A DNA stretch of 64,000 nt from Dirofilaria immitis (Eukaryota > Nematoda > Chromadorea > Rhabditida > Onchocercidae), in the NCBI GenBank assembly GCA_024305405.1, contig JAKNDB010000064.1, positions 434,001 to 498,000 of the forward strand, in the 5' to 3' direction. The number at the start of each line of letters is the position of its first letter. The stretch's first letter is position 1. This document shows, piece after piece, positions 26,085-40,849 of the stretch. The position numbers were made by a program, and so were the translations under genes. Under the pieces are notes generated by a model. The model was given only the letters and a program-made list of their open reading frames with translations, searched no databases and was not told the DNA's origin.

Positions 26085-29000
26085 ATTAATATTGAGCAGT
26101 AAAATGATTAGGATATGTATTCATAATTTGCGGTGGCTTCCTCCAACCAGCCATACTTACTGGATCTTGAAACATAAACTGTGATGATGATTTCCTGAAT
26201 AATTTTATACAATGATTATTACTTGTTTCAAAGATATAGAGATTTGGATTTATTTCTTATCTCATGCCATAGGACTACTATTATACCGAAATCATGATTA
26301 GCTAAGAAAAAATTATTTAGAAATATATTCGCGAAATTTTAACTGATTGAAGCAAATCGAAATAATTGGAATATTTTAGGGGATCATATTATGATCCATT
26401 CTAAAGTTTATGAGAAATTATGTCTAATGTGTAATTTGCTCAGAACTTGGAAATCATAATTCAAGAAATATATTCTAAACGTAAAGAGAACTCTCTATAA
26501 AAGAAAGATTAATTTAGATTGTAGAATATTTTTACTGAATAAATATTTATAAAAATTAACCTTTTTTTCGGCAACATACAGCAACGACAATAACGATGAT
26601 GATAGACCATAGAGCACATAAAGCTACCGGTGTTACAATAAACAAGGCTAAAGTATCAATGTATCAGGATAAATAAGACTAGAGTATTACTGTATCACGT
26701 ATGACTGATAAATATTAAGATATTATTATACCAGGATAAATAAGGCTAACGCATCATTCTATCACAATCAATCAGGTTAAACATATTATTGTATTATAGC
26801 ATTGTTAGATCACAAAAATTAAAATATTAATTAGATTTTTGATTCTACTAAAAAATTTATATTTTAATTATTTTAGTTTTTTATTTTAGTTATTCAATTT
26901 GCTAAAAAAATGAAATAGCTGAAAAGTTATTTCCGATTAATATTACGATTAAAAAAATCACAGATTCATAGAAATTCCAAACAGAATTGATTAAGGTTTT
27001 ACTGAATAAATATTTATGGCATGCTCATTGTGCAACAATATTAGGTATATTAAAATTAAAACTATAATAAAAATTAATCTCAAGATATTTTAACGATATA
27101 GCACTTACTGCTACTGCTATCTGTTTCCTCGATTGTTTTACCACCAATATACAATTCATTCCCAATATCACTGTAATCTTTGCCAAGTGGTGGATTCGTC
27201 GTTGTACGTATCGTTGCATTTGTTTCCTTTCGATGTTTCTTTACTTCTGATTTAGTATCTACCTATGGGGAAATATTAATACAGTAAAAATACTATAGTG
27301 AATTCATTTGTTATCAAATAATTTACATCTAGAAGTTTCATAAAGTTCTAGAAAAAAATATGGACGTTTAAAAAAAAAAAATGCTAATCTTTACTGGTTC
27401 ATTAATCCAATTATTCATCAAGAACGGTGTTTCATCTATATCATCATCAATCTCAACACTTTTCGGTATTCCGAGTGGTACATCCGTAATTTCATTATTC
27501 AGTATCGGTGTTATTGGCTCTTCTAAAATTAATTAATAACTTCTTCCGTTAACTGCAAATATTTCGTAAAGAATCATAATTTACGAATCAATTTTGATCA
27601 AAATAAAAAATTAAAGTCCATCAAAGAAATATGTATAATCCTTTGACAGTGGTAGTTTTAAACTATAAATTAAATTCTATGTTAAAAAATTCCTTCAATT
27701 TTTTTCAAAGAAAAATTCTGAAATCAAAACAAAAGAGAAATCTTTTTGGTAGAAGCAAATATTTCGAATTTCTTTAATTTTTCTGAAATTTCTAATTTGA
27801 CATTGAATTATTAGAACAATTAACATTAAATTCCCTATGAATTTTATTTCCATAAATTTTAAAATTTATTGAATAATACAAAAAAGAAGTATAACGTAAC
27901 AAACTGACCGACTGGAGCATTAATTCTGAGGCAATTCAAGCCATCACCATGATAACCCTCGTTACAGATACATTCTGGTCCTTCTGGAGATTTTTCATCA
28001 CAAATAGCATTTATTGAACATTTTTCTTTATATCGCATATAGCATGCATCTACTTCTGTAAATATATTTAGCTTCTAAATTTTATGCTCAAAAATTCTTA
28101 TATTTAGAATCCAAACTTACCGTTAAATACATGGTATATATATGGCCAAAAGCTTATCGCATTATTGATAGTAATACGCTTTGAAAACTGTTCGGTTATT
28201 TAAATAACATTGAATTTGTAAAGTTACATTCATTTTATTTGCTTGTATAGAAAAGACAAATGACATACGTTTGCATGAGAAGCCATCACCTTCGAAAAGT
28301 TCACTACATTTGCATCGATACGTTCCAATCTCGTTGATACATGTTGCTTTCGATGAACAATTATGTCTTTCCGTGATACATTCATTTACATCTACAATTG
28401 AAATATTTACATGAAAAATACAAATAACACGTTATATTGATATTTGCTGGCTGATAAGCTTTGACATTATCACAAGTCACTATATCAATTTTTTGCCAAC
28501 GATACAGTAAATTTCTCTATGATAACTAATCTGTTAATTGAATAGAATTTTATATACTGTCATATGTGTCGAGATATGATATTTTCACAAATTACCAAAT
28601 TATTTCACTTAGTTACTGAATTTAGTTGAAATGATTTATCGCATGTAGAAATTATAAAATTGAATTATTCAATAATAAAAAAAACAAATTAAATTACTCT
28701 ATCTGTCGATTGAATTCTTCTAAAGTAATATTTTTCTCATTTTTGAAATTCAAAATTTTTTCAATAATAATTTAATAAATCAAAGCTAACCTTCGAAGCA
28801 GTTAACACCCATCCAACCATCTGCACATTGAGCATTTGAACAGAAGCCAGTAGCAAAATCACATGGAATATCATTACGACAGTGACATTTATTCTCACAA
28901 CGGAATCCCCATGTACCTGCGTTACATTCTGAAACGTAAAACACATTCTAACTACTCATAATCTACAGTAACATACATTAATCGTTCAATCATTAAAATC

Positions 29001-32000
29001 ATCTGAATTCTCCGGTGATTCATTGTAATCGCTAATATATTCAACAGTGTTTTAGTAACAATTTAAAATTAATTAACTCTTATCGATCAATATGCTGTTA
29101 CTTTTCTTACTTAACGGCATATATTCATTCTATTATACTATAATAATACGACCTTAAAATTTGCTTACATAATAAAATGTCATGTTTGAAGAACAATTGT
29201 TAATATAAACGTATCATATCATAATTGATCCAAGTATGACATACATCCATCTAATTTCTTTTAACTAAACTTAAATCTATCATAAAATTTCACAAATGCC
29301 ATTATAAAAAAAAAAAAACCTTTCTGACATAAAGGTGGATCCAATGTACCAGCCGGACAATGTAACGGTAAAACTCCATCAACTCGAAATAGCCATTTTC
29401 CTTGCTCTCCAATATTTGATCGATTGGCTAACATTTCGAAAGGTAATTCAAAAATTCGACACCTGATGAGAAACCACTTAAACCACTATCGGATTCGATT
29501 TGTTCAAATAAATACATAGCAAATGTTGCATTATCACCACGTGCTATTATTACTTGGAATGAATTTTCCTGAAAATCGAAATTTTCAAATGTCATTTTTA
29601 TTTATTTACAAATTATCCAAAGCAATTTAATTTTATGAGTAGAATGATTAAATTAAGTTTTATTTTAACTATCTGAGCACATCGATATGCATGAAAGTTG
29701 AGACGATTAAAATTTAAATTCAAACTATGCTTCATTTTCTTCTCTTTCGATCTTATAGATTCGATGATAAGATTGAAATGATTCACAAAAGATACCTGAT
29801 CAGTATCGGCTTGTAACATATGATCATATGAAATGATAAATAATGAACGTGCACGAAAATCTTTCTGATGAAATTTGTTATGTATGCTTAAAGATAAACG
29901 AGCTAATATCGTATAATCTTTTGGAGTTGTATCTGAAATACATATTTAGTTAGATTTAGAGAATATTTGAATTCTATTCTTCTATTCTATTCCTCAATCA
30001 TAGCCTAATTTCTTTTTGTCGTATAGTTTGGCGTAATTTAATGCTTAATTTGTTAAAGTTAAATTCCAAATAATTAAAATGAAAATGAACTATAGATGTC
30101 TTATTTAGACTATTTTTTGGAATATATGAAAAAGTAGGAATTGGAGAATGCAAGAATGATTTTAATATATTCTCGATATTTTGTACGGAAAGTTTAAAAG
30201 ATATTGCAATATGAATATTAAATAGATTCAGCCTTAGTTAACTGAATTGAATTTTAATTCAGCTAGGCTAAGCTAAACATCATTAGCCTTTTTGATACAT
30301 CTATTTAGCTATTAGATAGCTGCAAATTAAACAATTGAATTACTTTGGAAATTCCGCTTTCATCTTTCTTGAAATATGATAAATGATAATCGACTCTGCA
30401 TGCTATTCTATGTCCATCACCATTCAAATAGCTCAGAATTTCAATCTTGCTAATTTAAATTTTTTTTATTTAAATTAAAAAGTAAATAAAAGAAAAAGCA
30501 AAATTTACCAACCATCAACAACTTTTAGAACAACCTTTGAACCATCATGGAAAGAATAATGCTGATAAAGTGGCAAAAATGCCGGAAAACGAACGTTACC
30601 ATCAAGTTTTAATGGAAGTGGCTCTCCAAAGCTTATTCCACCATTTGATGAAATCTGAAATTAATAATTTAATATTCAAATTTCTGATTACTATATCATA
30701 TTTATTTAATATTTGGGTGATTTCAAAAGCTATCCTAAAATTTAAAGAAGATGAGAAGAAGAATACATAGATACATACATATGCTAATTATTTAAGATTA
30801 ACACCCAAGTTGATCAGTTATTTAATATATTTGAAGATTAAGATAATAATGAAAAATATTGACAATCTTTGTGATTTTATTTAAATAATAGGTGAAGCGC
30901 TCACGTAAAGAGTACGATAAGTTCGGCCAAAAAGTTGAAGAGGTGTATTCATAAGATAATCAGAAACAGCATTTAATCGTGCAGGTACTTCAAGTATTGG
31001 ATTATCGGTTGGGAATAGAATTGTTTCTACAAAAAAAAAAAAAAAAACATAATTTACATTTTGTAATAAAATAGCCTACAGCCTATATTAATGCTCGTTA
31101 ACTGATAAGCTGCATTAAATACGATCGAATTGATTATCAATAATCCAATTGAGAGATAAATGAATGAATAATATCAATAACTTTTTTTTTGAGAATAAAT
31201 TACGGCTTTTGCTTTATTCTGCACTGGAAATACTTAAAAATGTACAAAAAATAAATAAATAAATAATAGTATCTTACCGTGACATTCGACCCCGTTACCA
31301 ATGAATCCATCTGTGCAGACACATCGGAATGATCCATGTAAATTAGTGCATACAGCTGCCTTATCACATGGATCATATCTAAAATTATATTTTACATCGT
31401 CAATTTAACAGTATAATTTCATTTCAAATTTATCATTGATAAGTCAAACTATTATCGTTCAATTATATCATTAATACTACTAAAATATCGTACTAAAACT
31501 TAATTTTCATCTATTAATTATCATTAGTATCAAAATAAAATATTTTTGCTAAAGCTTAATTATCATTTATTATCTCAACTTTTTCATTTCATTTTTTGTT
31601 TATAAATTTAAAATTGATTTACTTACTTGCATTCATTAATATCAACACATTGTCCTGTGTATTGATCACGTTGAAAACCATCTGCGCATTCACATTCATA
31701 ACTACCTATCAAATTTTACAAACTCCTTGTTTACCACAATAAAAATCCGATAATTGGCATTCATTTACATCTAAAATTTTATTATTTATTACTTAAAATG
31801 AATATTTTTATTATCAATTAAATTTCAATTTTTCTTTTTCATTTCTTATTAACATTTATCAAATTAAAATGTACGTTATTTTATCCATCTATGGATGATT
31901 AATTTTTATTTGATAATTTCATATATCTAATCTAACCTACACAACCATGTGAACTATCAGGATTACCAGCATAACCAGGTGCACAACGACATTCATAACT

Positions 32001-35000
32001 ACCATCAGTATTTACACATATCGTACTATTCTTATTACCACTACAGACTACTATTCCTTCCGCACATTCATCCAAATCTAAATGATATTTATTTAATTTA
32101 AAAAGAAAAAAAAAAGTTTATTAAATTTTACAAATAATTTTGTCAATATTCTTCTCAGAATTTTTCTCATTCCTTCTTTCTTTCATTTCCTAATCGAAAT
32201 AAAATTTCAACAGTAAAAACGATAATAATAGTACGATCAAAGAAAGCATCGAAAATATATTGAATTATTGGAAAAACGAATTTGAATAATAGAAATGAAA
32301 TGAGAAAACGAAATTCTATTTGAACTGTGAATAACTAGATTATCAGGTATATTAGAAAAAATTCAATTGATTAAATCAGTAAGTTAATATAGTGATTCAG
32401 ATATAAGAGATAATTGCCTTATCTTCGAATAATTTCAATACAAATTTGTAAACTTTTTTAGTTTAAAAATTTATGAAAAATCAAATGATCAAATTACTAA
32501 ATAATTGCCAAAAACTTATTTAATCAAATTTTATAAAATAATCATATTATATTCAACCAATTTTAATATAATGCAAAGTTTTTTCCCTTAAATTTAAAAA
32601 TTTACCGATACATTTTCCATTATTGTCAAATATATATCCTATATTGCATTGACAACTATATGAGCCTGGACTATTTTCACATAATGCATGAGCGCCACAT
32701 ACACTTGGCTCACCGAAGCATTCATTAATATCTATGCATAATTTACCATCACCGGTCCAACCGGATTTACACTTACACACTCCGCTGATACATTCCGCAT
32801 TCTCATCACAACGACATTTCGCTGAAGCGATGCCCAAACTTGTCTTCTGCAATATATTTTCATTATGATAATTCCTCTTTGGATATTTTAACAAATCGCG
32901 AATTATTTGGGTTAATTAAAAGTGACAACTTGAATATCGTCAGTTATTGAAAATAGAAAAGATGCACATGATATATTGCATCGTATTTTTCGAACTTTAT
33001 TCTCTTCTTGGCTAATTCTTTTACTTAACTCTTATTTGGCTACTTTTTTTTACTCAACTCTTCTTGGCTATTTTTTTACTTGATTACTTTGCTTGGCTAC
33101 TTTTTTATTTTAGTTTTAGCTTCAATATATCGTATGAAAAATAATCTAATAAATGTAAAACCAAATAACTGAAATGAAGAATATATAGAAATCGTATACC
33201 ACCAAGATAAGAATGTCGATTAAATAAATATGTAAGGCTATATTGTCTAAAAATGTTTTATGGTAATCTTGGATGTGATAATTTAACACTTATCTTATTT
33301 ATCAAATGTTATTATCAATGCTTTGTAATTTGTAAAATTGATAAATAATTTGTAACAAACTTATTAAAAACTAAGAGCAAATGATTTCATTAAAGAAGAG
33401 AAAAGATACAATCTACGGCATAAAATAATTAATAAAGTAATCGGTAAAATTTACTTTATTAGGAAGTGAAGTAAATTGCGTAGTTTTAGAATCATTTAAT
33501 GAAGTTCTTTGTGTTGATAATTGAGTTGTCGTAGTGAGACGTTTTGTTGTCCCAATACTGGAAACAGTTATTGTTGATGCTAATACAGGTTGCACAGGTA
33601 CAATACTTACTGCTATTGATTCGCTCTTTCCAAAGTTAAGAGGTAGCGTACCTTAAAGTTAAATACAATCAAACATAATTATTTAATTATGAAATCTATC
33701 ATTTTTCGTAGTATACCGTTGTAAGCAATACATTTGTCGTAAGGAGAAAGATGTGAGGATCATTTTTCGTAAGGCATAAAAATATGAAATGTATTTGTCG
33801 CAATTTGAAACTTGTTTACCTTTACATGTATTAGTAATATTATCGTATTCATAACAGATACATAAGTATGCACCAGCAGTATTCACACAATCTGGTTGCT
33901 CTCGAGGACAAAGGTCATCTTTTTCTGCACATTCATCAACATCTATAATTGATCATATATCAGGCACAAAGTTAGCACAATAATTATTTACTGGTTATCA
34001 ATGTAGTCAGATAACGTAATGACTGTTTAGCAGAATAGGAAAATTGTTATTCAAATTTTCAAAAGAATTTTTAGATTTTCGTGTTTATTATCCCAAAAAT
34101 GAACTTACCATCCTCACAAATTGGCGCTCCGGTCCAACCAGGATTACATTTTCCGCCTGGACATGCTCCGGTTTCCGCATTACATTGTGCGCCACCATCA
34201 CAATGACATTCTCTGGTACAATCTAGGCCCCATTCCGTTTTGCCACAAATTTCAGCGCATTCTTCTCCCTTAAATTAATTTCAACAATTCAAACTTCTTT
34301 TGCAATTATCATTTTCTAATAATCGTTATCTCGAGAAACACTAATTGAGATTGTCTTGGCTAGCCAACATGATCCCAAATTTAGTTCACATTTTTCTTGT
34401 TTTATCCTTGGACTTTGAGAATGAAATACTTTATATCCTGCTCCACAAAGGAACACTTGATCAGAATCAATCCGGAATAAGAATTCGCCTGGTATACCAA
34501 TATCGCTTTTTCGGCCAATAGTTTTGCATCTTGTGTACCTGAACCGGGTAATGAATAATACCCATCTACACCACTAAAACCTGCCTAAAATATGAAAAAA
34601 AGATTAAAGCGAATCGATCGCTTTATTGGATCAATTCGAAATAACACCAACGATTTGTAAGATTGTTTAAAATAATACTTCGCTGTACTATTTGATCAAT
34701 GTTAACTGCTCGCAATATTTAAAAAGCAACTAAATAAATAAATAAATTAATTCGAAATGAATTAATCGAATAAACTAAATTTGAATTTTAAAATTAATTT
34801 TTAATTTAAATTAAAAATCTGTTATAATTTAAATATTTACCACAGCATTTTTATTAGTATTCAGTTTACTATAAACAATATGCGCAAATGTCCCAATATC
34901 ACTGATAACCAGTGCCAATTGAAATGAATTACCGTCTGAGTTCTGCAATATATTTCATTTTGAAAATATTATGTTTGATATTGATATTCCATTTATTGTC

Positions 35001-38000
35001 TTGAATATGATAAAAAAAAATTTTTTAAATATAATGTAGGTTAAATTTAATTTAATGATATATTTGATAAGAATTTAAAAATTCGATTATATGATCAATC
35101 ACTTACAGGTTCACTAATTTCATGGGTATTTTCCCAGGTAACAATAAATACCGCAGTAGGTTTAAATGTTGATCCATAGCGATACTGAATATTTACTTCT
35201 TTTTCTGCCAAATTTAATATCGATGAATCTAAAATAGAAAAGATAGATATTATTCGGAATTTTTTTCATGAGCATAATAGTTTGAACAGTCTGAATTTCA
35301 AATTAAACGATTGATGCCCTAGGAATAGAGCCTGAATAACTTTTATCTTTTCATTGATAATTAATGTTGAATAATTTATCTATTCTTGACAATATCCTTA
35401 TAACTTTTAATAATTGCTTAATTTGAAGCTAAGGCTTTTTAAATTACAAGCCAACTATAAATGTATTATTATCAACAATGTTTTTGCAAATTTATGGGTT
35501 AACAGTATAATCTATAAGACTTTGCAATAATGCTTCGATCAGATTGCTTTTGCCAATCAATCAATCAATCAATCAATCGAATATGATTCATCGTCAAGTT
35601 GATCTTAAGTTAAATTAATATCATCCTTATTCTCGTCACTTTTGCATCCCTTCTCTACCTTTTTACTTTGAATAAGCTATGAATAAATTTTAAGTTTTTT
35701 AGGCTATTACTTTTGGAATGTAAATTTTTCCATTATTCCGATGATAATTTGAAAAGGCCTTCGGAAATATTATGAGACTGGAAAAAGAAATCATAGAGTC
35801 TAATGTTGAATAAAGCCTGATATATTTGGCTCTAAGAAGAAACCTGATCTTTTGACAATTAATTTCCGGCATCCATGACTTAAAAGAAAATTCAACTTGG
35901 CTAATTTCAGTAATGAAAAATAATTTATTCTTAATCATTATGCTAAATTTAATTTTCTCACTTTTTTCACGTTCTATCAAATGTTTATTATTTCAATCAT
36001 TTAGCAAATTTTAAAAAAACTTGGAAAATTTGAAATTTTAAATGATATTAAAATAATTGAAACTAACCATTCGATTCTCGGTAATGTACTTTTCCGCCTT
36101 GCGCTGCCATCCAATAGACGGCTATTACCGGTTGTGGAGATGGTAGCTTTGATGGTTTCATCGGTATCGCTGATAAACCAATTGCTCCATCACGACGAAC
36201 CTGTATTTTAGAAGAAAAATCAATATACTCATAATTTTATCTTGTCTAATGATTCATATATAATCCTAAGTAAGCACTATATGATAAAAAACTGATAAGA
36301 TAAATGATTAATTATGTAGTCAATAGTAAAATCTAATTGATTGATTGTTTAATGTCATAAATTAAATTTTTGATTTATTTAAATCGAAATACTCTTTGAA
36401 TAATTGATAATTAAATTTCTCATCTTCTAATAGAGTATTAGTTCGGATTAATCAAAAATACTTACATTGACTGCATCATATTCTTTACCAAGAAATTTAA
36501 ATGATCTGCTAAGTTTAACGATTTGTGATGAGCCTGTAAGAACTTGATCACCTTTGATATCACCAAATGGATACAACCTTGCACTGAATACATATGGTAC
36601 GGTAATATTCAAATCAATCTGCGGTGTATTTGAAGTATCGAATTGTCGTTTGTATCGATAGTGTTCTATAAAAGCGATTCGATAATAATAATTAATAGGA
36701 ATTTTGATTATTTCAATTTAAGACTAAATAAATTTAAATTCAAATCAGTTTTCAATTTTAAAAAGTATCGCATTTATATTTGCAATTGAATTAATGAAAT
36801 TTTGAAATCATTTGAAATGGATTTGATTGCTTTAGAAAAATATATGATTTTTGCAAAGGATTATAATTAAAATAGGTATTTAATTTTCTGCTTTATCTCT
36901 AATTTTTGTCAAGAAGTACCTAATATTTGAAATATATAAAATTTTGAGATTCGGTTTTATTTATAACTCTTCAATCAAAAGATAAGCGTTGAGACTGCCA
37001 ATATCAATAATTTTGGTTAATGATAGAAGAGTGATAGAATTTTTTCATTTCTTTTCTCTCTCACTCACAATATACAACTTTTATTTTTATCATTATAATT
37101 AGGATTATTATTATTGTTACGATTATTATCATTATTGTTATTATTATTATTATTATTTATTCTATTACTATTATTGTTACAATTTTAAATGCTATTATTA
37201 TTTAACTAAAATAGATTGTAAATATTATAATTGTGAACAGAAAAATCAATTCATTTTTCGTGAAGTACTCATGATATCTAGATCGAGCATAGATGATAAT
37301 TGACCTGAATCAGTTCTCATACTTTCAATGATGATCTGATGAAGTATTTATCAACCTGTTTCTTTCTAATCTCATCCATCGATTCTCTCTTCAACTTTTT
37401 CTTCTCCTATTTATTCTTTCACTTCATATTAAGTTTGACAAACATATTGAATTCAAAATTATACCAAACAAGAATGAAATTGGTCACGAATAAAAGAAAA
37501 TTGTTTTTGATTGAACTTACAAAAGTATGCTGAATTCTAATATGAGCTGCCAGATGAATCATTTCATCCTAAGAATCTCACATGAATCTCATATTCGTCT
37601 TTCTAAGAAAATACGATTTATGGAAATATAAGACAATAATAAATGAAATGATATATTGGCATTTTACTTTTACTCATAAAAATTTTCAATAAAAGAAACG
37701 AATCATTGAAATTTGAAACTTTATATTCTTATACTTTCTAAAAGGCTAAGAAGAAATTTATAAATGAAATTATTTTTATTTATATAAAATATAATCTTAA
37801 ATTATTGATTGAATTTAAAAAGATCAATGAAATTTGCATGAAAACATCGATTCCTATAGAAGAAGAAAGTTGCAATCGTTTAATAATTTTCGATATATTC
37901 CTCTTATCAAATATAAATGATGATAAAGATTTCTAAACTAACTTTTTATATGAAAGAAATTTGCCAATGATAACAAATTAATATAGTATCCTAAATCGCT

Positions 38001-40587
38001 ATAATAAATTAATGTGATAATTTTTATTTTAGGATTAAAAAGTTTTATCTGCTAACAAAATTAAGCCTGATTTCTATATTTTAAAATATTAAATCAACTA
38101 GTTATTTTCAGATGAAAAAAAAGATAAGACGTACTAAAAAACGAATTAAAGCTTAATTAGCATCATATAATCTTTAAGTAATTTTTCTTTAAATAATCGA
38201 GAAATCAAGATTAAGTTTATAAATCAAACGAATAATTTTCCATCCATTATCGATTAAATAATAAAATGCTGGTGAAGAAATTAAAAAATGAATTAGAATT
38301 AGAAAATTTGAAATCGATATTTAATCAAATCAATGTGTTTTAAATTAAAATAATTTACTAATTTATTTAAAATTAAAAGAGAAAGCTTCGAATATTTAAT
38401 ATAAAATAATATGCGAAAATCTTGAAACTTTATCCATTTTACATCAATTCATATAAATTTTTAATAATTCCTTTTTTTTGTAAATTTCGCTCAATCATAA
38501 AATATTTCAGAGAATTGTTTTGATTTATCAAAAGTTACATGAAAAATTTTTATGAAATGAAATATTTTATGATTTAGCGAAATTTGCAAAAAGGAATTAT
38601 TAAGAAATTTAGATGCCTGAGATATACCGGGAGTTTCGAGCAGTTTGTTTTTTCTTTTTGATTATCGATGTTTTTTTTTATTTCAGTTTTTTTGCCAAAA
38701 TATTAGATCAATTATTATACTTTTCATTTGAGTTGGTCCTAAAGCGAAAATTTTTAATAGAATTCAATTTTGACCTTTACAACAGAATTTTAACCTTCCA
38801 TAACCTCTATAAAATGTTTCATCTATAATCATTGCAAAGAATGAACGTGGAAAATTTTCTTGTAAATTTATTTCAAGTTCAATTTAAATTTCGAATCTAA
38901 GCAACAAGATTCCCGAACAGTGAATCAAAATATTTATATATTTCTGATTATAATTATACTAATCAGTATTTTGATTCATCATTAGTAAAAGAAATATGAA
39001 TAGAATATAACTAGATTCCTTCATTTCTCCAATAATTCTCATCATAATCATTTTAATCGGTATTCTCGATAGATTATTATCATGTATAGCAATCGATGGA
39101 TATTGATAGGTTTGTTTATCTGGTGTGATAATCTATGGATATTTTCAATCATATTTATTATCTTATAGATTTCATTCAATGATTGAATATTTATTGCTTT
39201 CAAATTTAAAATATAATTCGCTGAAAAAGAAACTTTGAAATGGAATATATTAATTTTAAAATAAAAATTACTACTATACTCGTTAATACTATTAATACTT
39301 AAAAATTTTTCATTTACAGTTTTATATTTGGTATTTTGGAATGCTCCATTACTCAACAGGTGGTAAAATGTAGGTAGGATGAAAAGATTAAATAATTGAT
39401 TTTATTCAATTTGGGAAGGAAAAAAAAAGAATTCCGAATCAATTAGAAATAATTTGTTGAAAATGTTGCGAAGAATAGGGGAAAAAAAGGTAGAAATGCC
39501 CGAAACAAATTATTCTCAAAAAAAAAAAAAACTGTCATCTCCATAATTTGTCATCGTTAAGGTAAAATAAACGATTTTAGGAAAGCACTTAAAACGGAAA
39601 AAAAAGAAAGGAATGGAATTTGTGACACTGTTTGAAATGAACATCATCAGATTACAACGATATATTTTATTGAATATAATTAATTTAATAATAGAAAAAA
39701 AAAAAAAAGAAAGAAAAGGAGTTGAAAAGTAGTTTTAAAATAAAAACAAATTAAACTATCATTTTGTCTAAATTAACTGTCATTTATTCAAATTTTTAAT
39801 TATTTATTTTTATTAATTTTTACATTCAAATCCATCATCGTTCATTGCTTAAATTAATTAGAATTAGAACTACTTTTCAAATTATTGTTAATATTAATTT
39901 AGCAATTATTTGCTTGTGATATTCGTTTGTTGATTGAATTTTTTAAAATATAATTTGAATTGAATTTTATGCTTATTCGATGCGCTCAAATTGAAATTTT
40001 TAAAGAATTTACTTTTGTTAACAAATTTTCTAAGATACTGTAATTTAAGTTAATTAATTTATTCAAATATTATTATATCATCAGCGAATGGATTAATTAT
40101 TTATTTAATGTAGTGTAATAAATTTTCTATCATTAATGATTGATAGTATATTTGATTCTGATGAAATGTAATTTTGAGATTCTTTCAGTTTTTTTTTTTT
40201 CTCGCAATATTTGGAACGAAGCTAATCGTTTAAATTTATCAAATAAAATTTTACAAATTTCTTATAATCCATTAAAAATTTAAATATAATTAATAGTTAG
40301 TTATCTGATTTCCTATTATATTCATATTTCAAAATATTACAAATAAATCAATAATATCAATATTAATCATTTATAAATGAATTCTATTAATGATTATTGA
40401 AAGATTTACGATATATCATCATAAATAATGAAATGATTGAAATATGAAATTACGTTATATGTGGCGAAAAAAAAAAAAAAAAAATAAAGCACTTACGTGA
40501 ATAAGGATGCTTCTTTTCACCAATAGCTGATATGATAATAGTAATAATCAGTGAGATGAGCAATACAGATAGCAATGAACCGTTCAT
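26085..40587 (-). CDS. dex-1: DEX-1-like NIDO/EGF transmembrane protein
   Basis: Twenty-five exons: 40587-40497, 36665-36466, 36200-36068, 35228-35107, 34942-34841, 34584-~34369, 34268-34109, 33942-33820, 33651-33455, 32846-32606, 32077-31937, 31770-31627, 31378-31278, 31026-30905, 30654-30513, 29932-29796, 29568-29320, 28928-28791, 28391-28269, ~28198-28121, 28055-27909, 27522-27395, 27262-27109, 26647-26561, 26194-~26085. Approximate residues: signal peptide 1-22; NIDO domain 31-286 (VPYVFSARLYPFGD, AVFIVTWENT); Cys-rich/EGF 287-381; Ser/Thr linker 382-447; EGF and Ca-binding EGF (DxNEC) 448-656; second NIDO 657-873 (SSNGGISFGEPLPL); EGF modules 874-1032; acidic stalk; TM near 1127-1152 (LCALWSIIIVIVVAVCC); short tail, about 1190 aa. 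C. elegans DEX-1 has this layout and anchors dendrites and epithelia to matrix. One T or A is missing at 34507-34511, 31714-31717 and 29450-29454. Junctions near 34.3 kb, 28.2 kb and the C-terminus are uncertain. Intron 1 is 3.8 kb. Confidence 0.8.
26648..26800. repeat. Degenerate intronic repeat copying a 3' splice site
   Basis: In the intron before the transmembrane exon, several degenerate units of about 40-55 bases repeat an AAGGCTAA/GACTAGAG-type core with ATCA and GATAAAT blocks. On the gene strand the cores read like ...TTAG|CCTTATT, echoing the true acceptor at 26648. Confidence 0.5.
32997..33115. repeat. Degenerate tandem repeat in a DEX-1-like intron
   Basis: About four units of roughly 30 bases with the shared core CTTGGCTA followed by a T tract and ACTTAACTC, in the intron between exons 9 and 10. 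Confidence 0.65.
35553..35578. repeat. (CAAT)n microsatellite
   Basis: Six tandem ATCA/CAAT units inside an intron of the DEX-1-like gene. Confidence 0.85.
38459..38606. mobile_element. Foldback inverted repeat in DEX-1-like intron 1
   Basis: The segment 38459-38508 and the segment 38558-38606 are inverted copies (TTAATAATTCC...AAATATTTCA against its complement) with few mismatches and a loop of about 50 bases. It does not resemble the foldback at 19.8 kb. It has no coding capacity; origin as a small non-autonomous element is an inference. Confidence 0.7.
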
Positions 40588-40701
40588 CACATTCGATCAA
40601 AACCGTGTTAAGTTTTACGGAACGTAAAACTCTTTCCTCCATCGTCAGTTATACTATTGCCCTAAATTTACTCCTCCATACTGCCATCTCCTCCCATCTT
40701 A

Positions 40702-40724
40702 TCTCTCTCTCTCTCTCTCTCTCT
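40702..40724. repeat. (CT)n microsatellite upstream of DEX-1-like gene
   Basis: A pure CT run about 115 bases upstream of the start codon at 40587, on the promoter side of the gene. Confidence 0.85.
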
Positions 40725-40849
40725 ACCTTCAAAACTGTCTCCGTTTTGTAGTTGAAGAATGAAATAAAATTATATTATCCTATTAATTTATTTAGACATT
40801 CTAGAGAAGAAAAGATGAAGAAGGATAAGTTTGGCAAAACACGGAGTCG

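Noticed and set aside
39048..39356. 102-codon minus-strand ORF
   Set aside because: Lies inside the 3.8-kb first intron of the DEX-1-like gene, Ile/Asn-rich, no recognisable motif.
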